A DNA stretch of 41,618 nucleotides from a virus: positions 1-41,618 of the IMG/VR virus record IMGVR_UViG_3300042987_001913. One strand, given 5' to 3'. Under the pieces are notes generated by a model. That model was given only the letters and a program-made list of their open reading frames with translations, had not been told where the DNA came from and made no database searches. The stretch's first letter is position 1, and every line of letters begins with the position of its first letter. The position numbers and the translations under genes were made by a program. This document shows, piece by piece, positions 40,654-41,618 of this stretch.

Positions 40654-41618
40654 TCATCCGACAATAACCAGATCATCCGCAAAGCAAGTGCTGACGTTTG
40701 GCACAGTGACATATCGACTGTACATTCTCACGCCAGCAGAATCAGACACTGTTATTTTGTATGTTCCACCAAACGTGAACGAGTCCTTGCGGATCAGTAT
40801 CAAGTCGACATATCCACTGCCATTCGTGGTTCCCGTTGCCTTCGTTCTCGCGACAAGCGAGTTATCTACCGTCGAGTTCAGCGTATCGACCTCGGCAGTA
40901 ACCGTAGCGCCGCTGACAACCGACCCTTGATGCACTACAGAGAACCGCACAGTACATAGACCAGGAGTGGCAGGTGGTGAGATCGACTGAGGCGTCAGCG
41001 TGATAGTGTCAGCCGTGTCTGTCGGTATTGTGATCGCCACAGGCGATGCCGGTGTATATGCGGCGGAGGACGAGACAACGACGTCATAGCTGCCTGCAGC
41101 CAGACCAAAGACAACTTGACCTGCAAGGTCTGTGCGACCCCAAGCGATAACGCTACCGCTGCTCTCAATCGAGACAGGTACATTTGGAATAGCCGACCCG
41201 CCTGACGCTTCTACTGTAACCGTGTATGTATTCGGACCACCACCGAGGCTATCAAGTGCGTCAACTGCATCCTTGATGTCTTTCAGCGAATCGCCGCTGG
41301 TCCAGCCAGTTCCCTTGATGTCTGTCAGTGCATCCGTCACCGGAGTCAGATTGACCGCACTTTCCGACCTTGGCTGAAACGTAGCCGTACTCAGCGTCAG
41401 GTCGTACACTTCGTTGGCGAATCCACCAGTTCCGCTTACAAAGCCATTCAGCCGATAACTTCCTGCTGGAATATCTGTGTAGCTTACCGAATAACGATTC
41501 TTATCGTTCGTTTTCTCTGTAGCCGTAGCCGTAGCCACGACCGTATCGCTACCGATAGCAAACAGTTTGCAACTGATCGTAAGGCCAGTCCCGGCACTAA
41601 ACTCCAGCGTCTGAGTCA
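40654..41618 (-). CDS. Ig/carboxypeptidase-regulatory-like fibre protein, N-terminus at or past window edge
   Basis: The frame is open to the right edge, giving about 321 residues. Domains: a beta opening (TLEFSAGTGLTISCKLFAIG, YRLNGFVSG), a short helix (LKDIKDAVDALD), a carboxypeptidase-regulatory-like fold (TYTVTVEASGGSAIPNVPVS, then GSYDVVV), and a second (CTVRFSVVHQGSVVSGATVT, KITVSDSAGVRMYSR). These modules are common in phage fibres and surface proteins. The last two bases of the window (TG on the minus strand) would need one more A to form an ATG before the first full codon. It ends eight bases before the small terminase start. Confidence 0.65.
   Translation of the reverse strand, partial: TQTLEFSAGTGLTISCKLFAIGSDTVVATATATEKTNDKNRYSVSYTDIPAGSYRLNGFVSGTGGFANEVYDLTLSTATFQPRSESAVNLTPVTDALTDIKGTGWTSGDSLKDIKDAVDALDSLGGGPNTYTVTVEASGGSAIPNVPVSIESSGSVIAWGRTDLAGQVVFGLAAGSYDVVVSSSAAYTPASPVAITIPTDTADTITLTPQSISPPATPGLCTVRFSVVHQGSVVSGATVTAEVDTLNSTVDNSLVARTKATGTTNGSGYVDLILIRKDSFTFGGTYKITVSDSAGVRMYSRYVTVPNVSTCFADDLVIVG

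Noticed and set aside
1-41618. CRISPR arrays, insertion sequences, rRNA genes
   Set aside because: No regularly spaced long direct repeats, no transposase motifs and no rRNA-like blocks were found on reading. The 12-bp array is too short in period for CRISPR.

Overview
This window looks like most or all of the genome of a temperate, tailed (probably siphovirus-like) phage. No gene looks like ordinary bacterial chromosome. The host cannot be proven from the sequence. Several features fit Planctomycetota: an integrase with Tyr in place of the usual box-II His, a phage-borne CsrA, Cys-rich CxC proteins, and beta-rich WDNADNWS-type proteins. This is inference from family knowledge. By eye the base composition is moderate and even, with no sharply foreign segment. 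Nearly every gene is on the minus strand and overlaps its neighbour by 1-8 nt.

Layout, left to right. 1-2.2 kb: a late or accessory set on the minus strand, with a papain-like cysteine peptidase cut by the left edge, a secreted protein, a small unknown protein, a zinc ribbon and a 57-aa two-helix membrane protein. 2.2-8.0 kb: the early replication and recombination operon on the minus strand (DUF559-type nuclease, RusA resolvase, two replication proteins, a winged-helix protein, RecT/Bet annealing protein, YqaJ exonuclease, CsrA). 8.0-10.3 kb: the control region. A divergent pair of paralogous zinc-knuckle proteins shares an array of repeats phased at 12 bp, followed by a plus-strand run of small HTH proteins. 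10.2-11.6 kb: a tyrosine integrase and a complete attP, made of the 3' half of a tRNA-Val(TAC) gene flanked by two pairs of integrase-arm-like repeats.

11.6-41.6 kb is the virion operon, read right to left: small and large terminase, an HTH/coiled-coil protein, a beta-rich protein, prohead protease/scaffold, decoration protein, major capsid protein, an intrinsic terminator, Mu gp36-, gpG- and gp37-like connector proteins, a zinc ribbon, tail tube, chaperone-like protein, a short tape measure and tail proteins. Two very large proteins follow, placed unusually after the tail genes: a portal fused to ParB-like and zeta-kinase domains (1356 aa), and a MuF head protein fused to an N6-adenine methylase and an SF2 helicase (2447 aa). 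The operon ends with a tail-hub-like protein, a Cys-rich tail protein and a small protein with an Erv1/ALR sulfhydryl-oxidase signature.

The most unusual features are: (1) the two portal-vertex proteins carrying 'polyvalent' effector domains, probably counter-defence proteins delivered with the DNA; (2) the zinc-knuckle paralogue pair sitting where cI and cro would be; (3) the Erv-like protein next to a Cys-rich tail protein; and (4) a lysis region with a papain-like peptidase and no recognisable endolysin. Phage genes lie on both sides of the att core, so this is an unintegrated phage form, not a prophage boundary.
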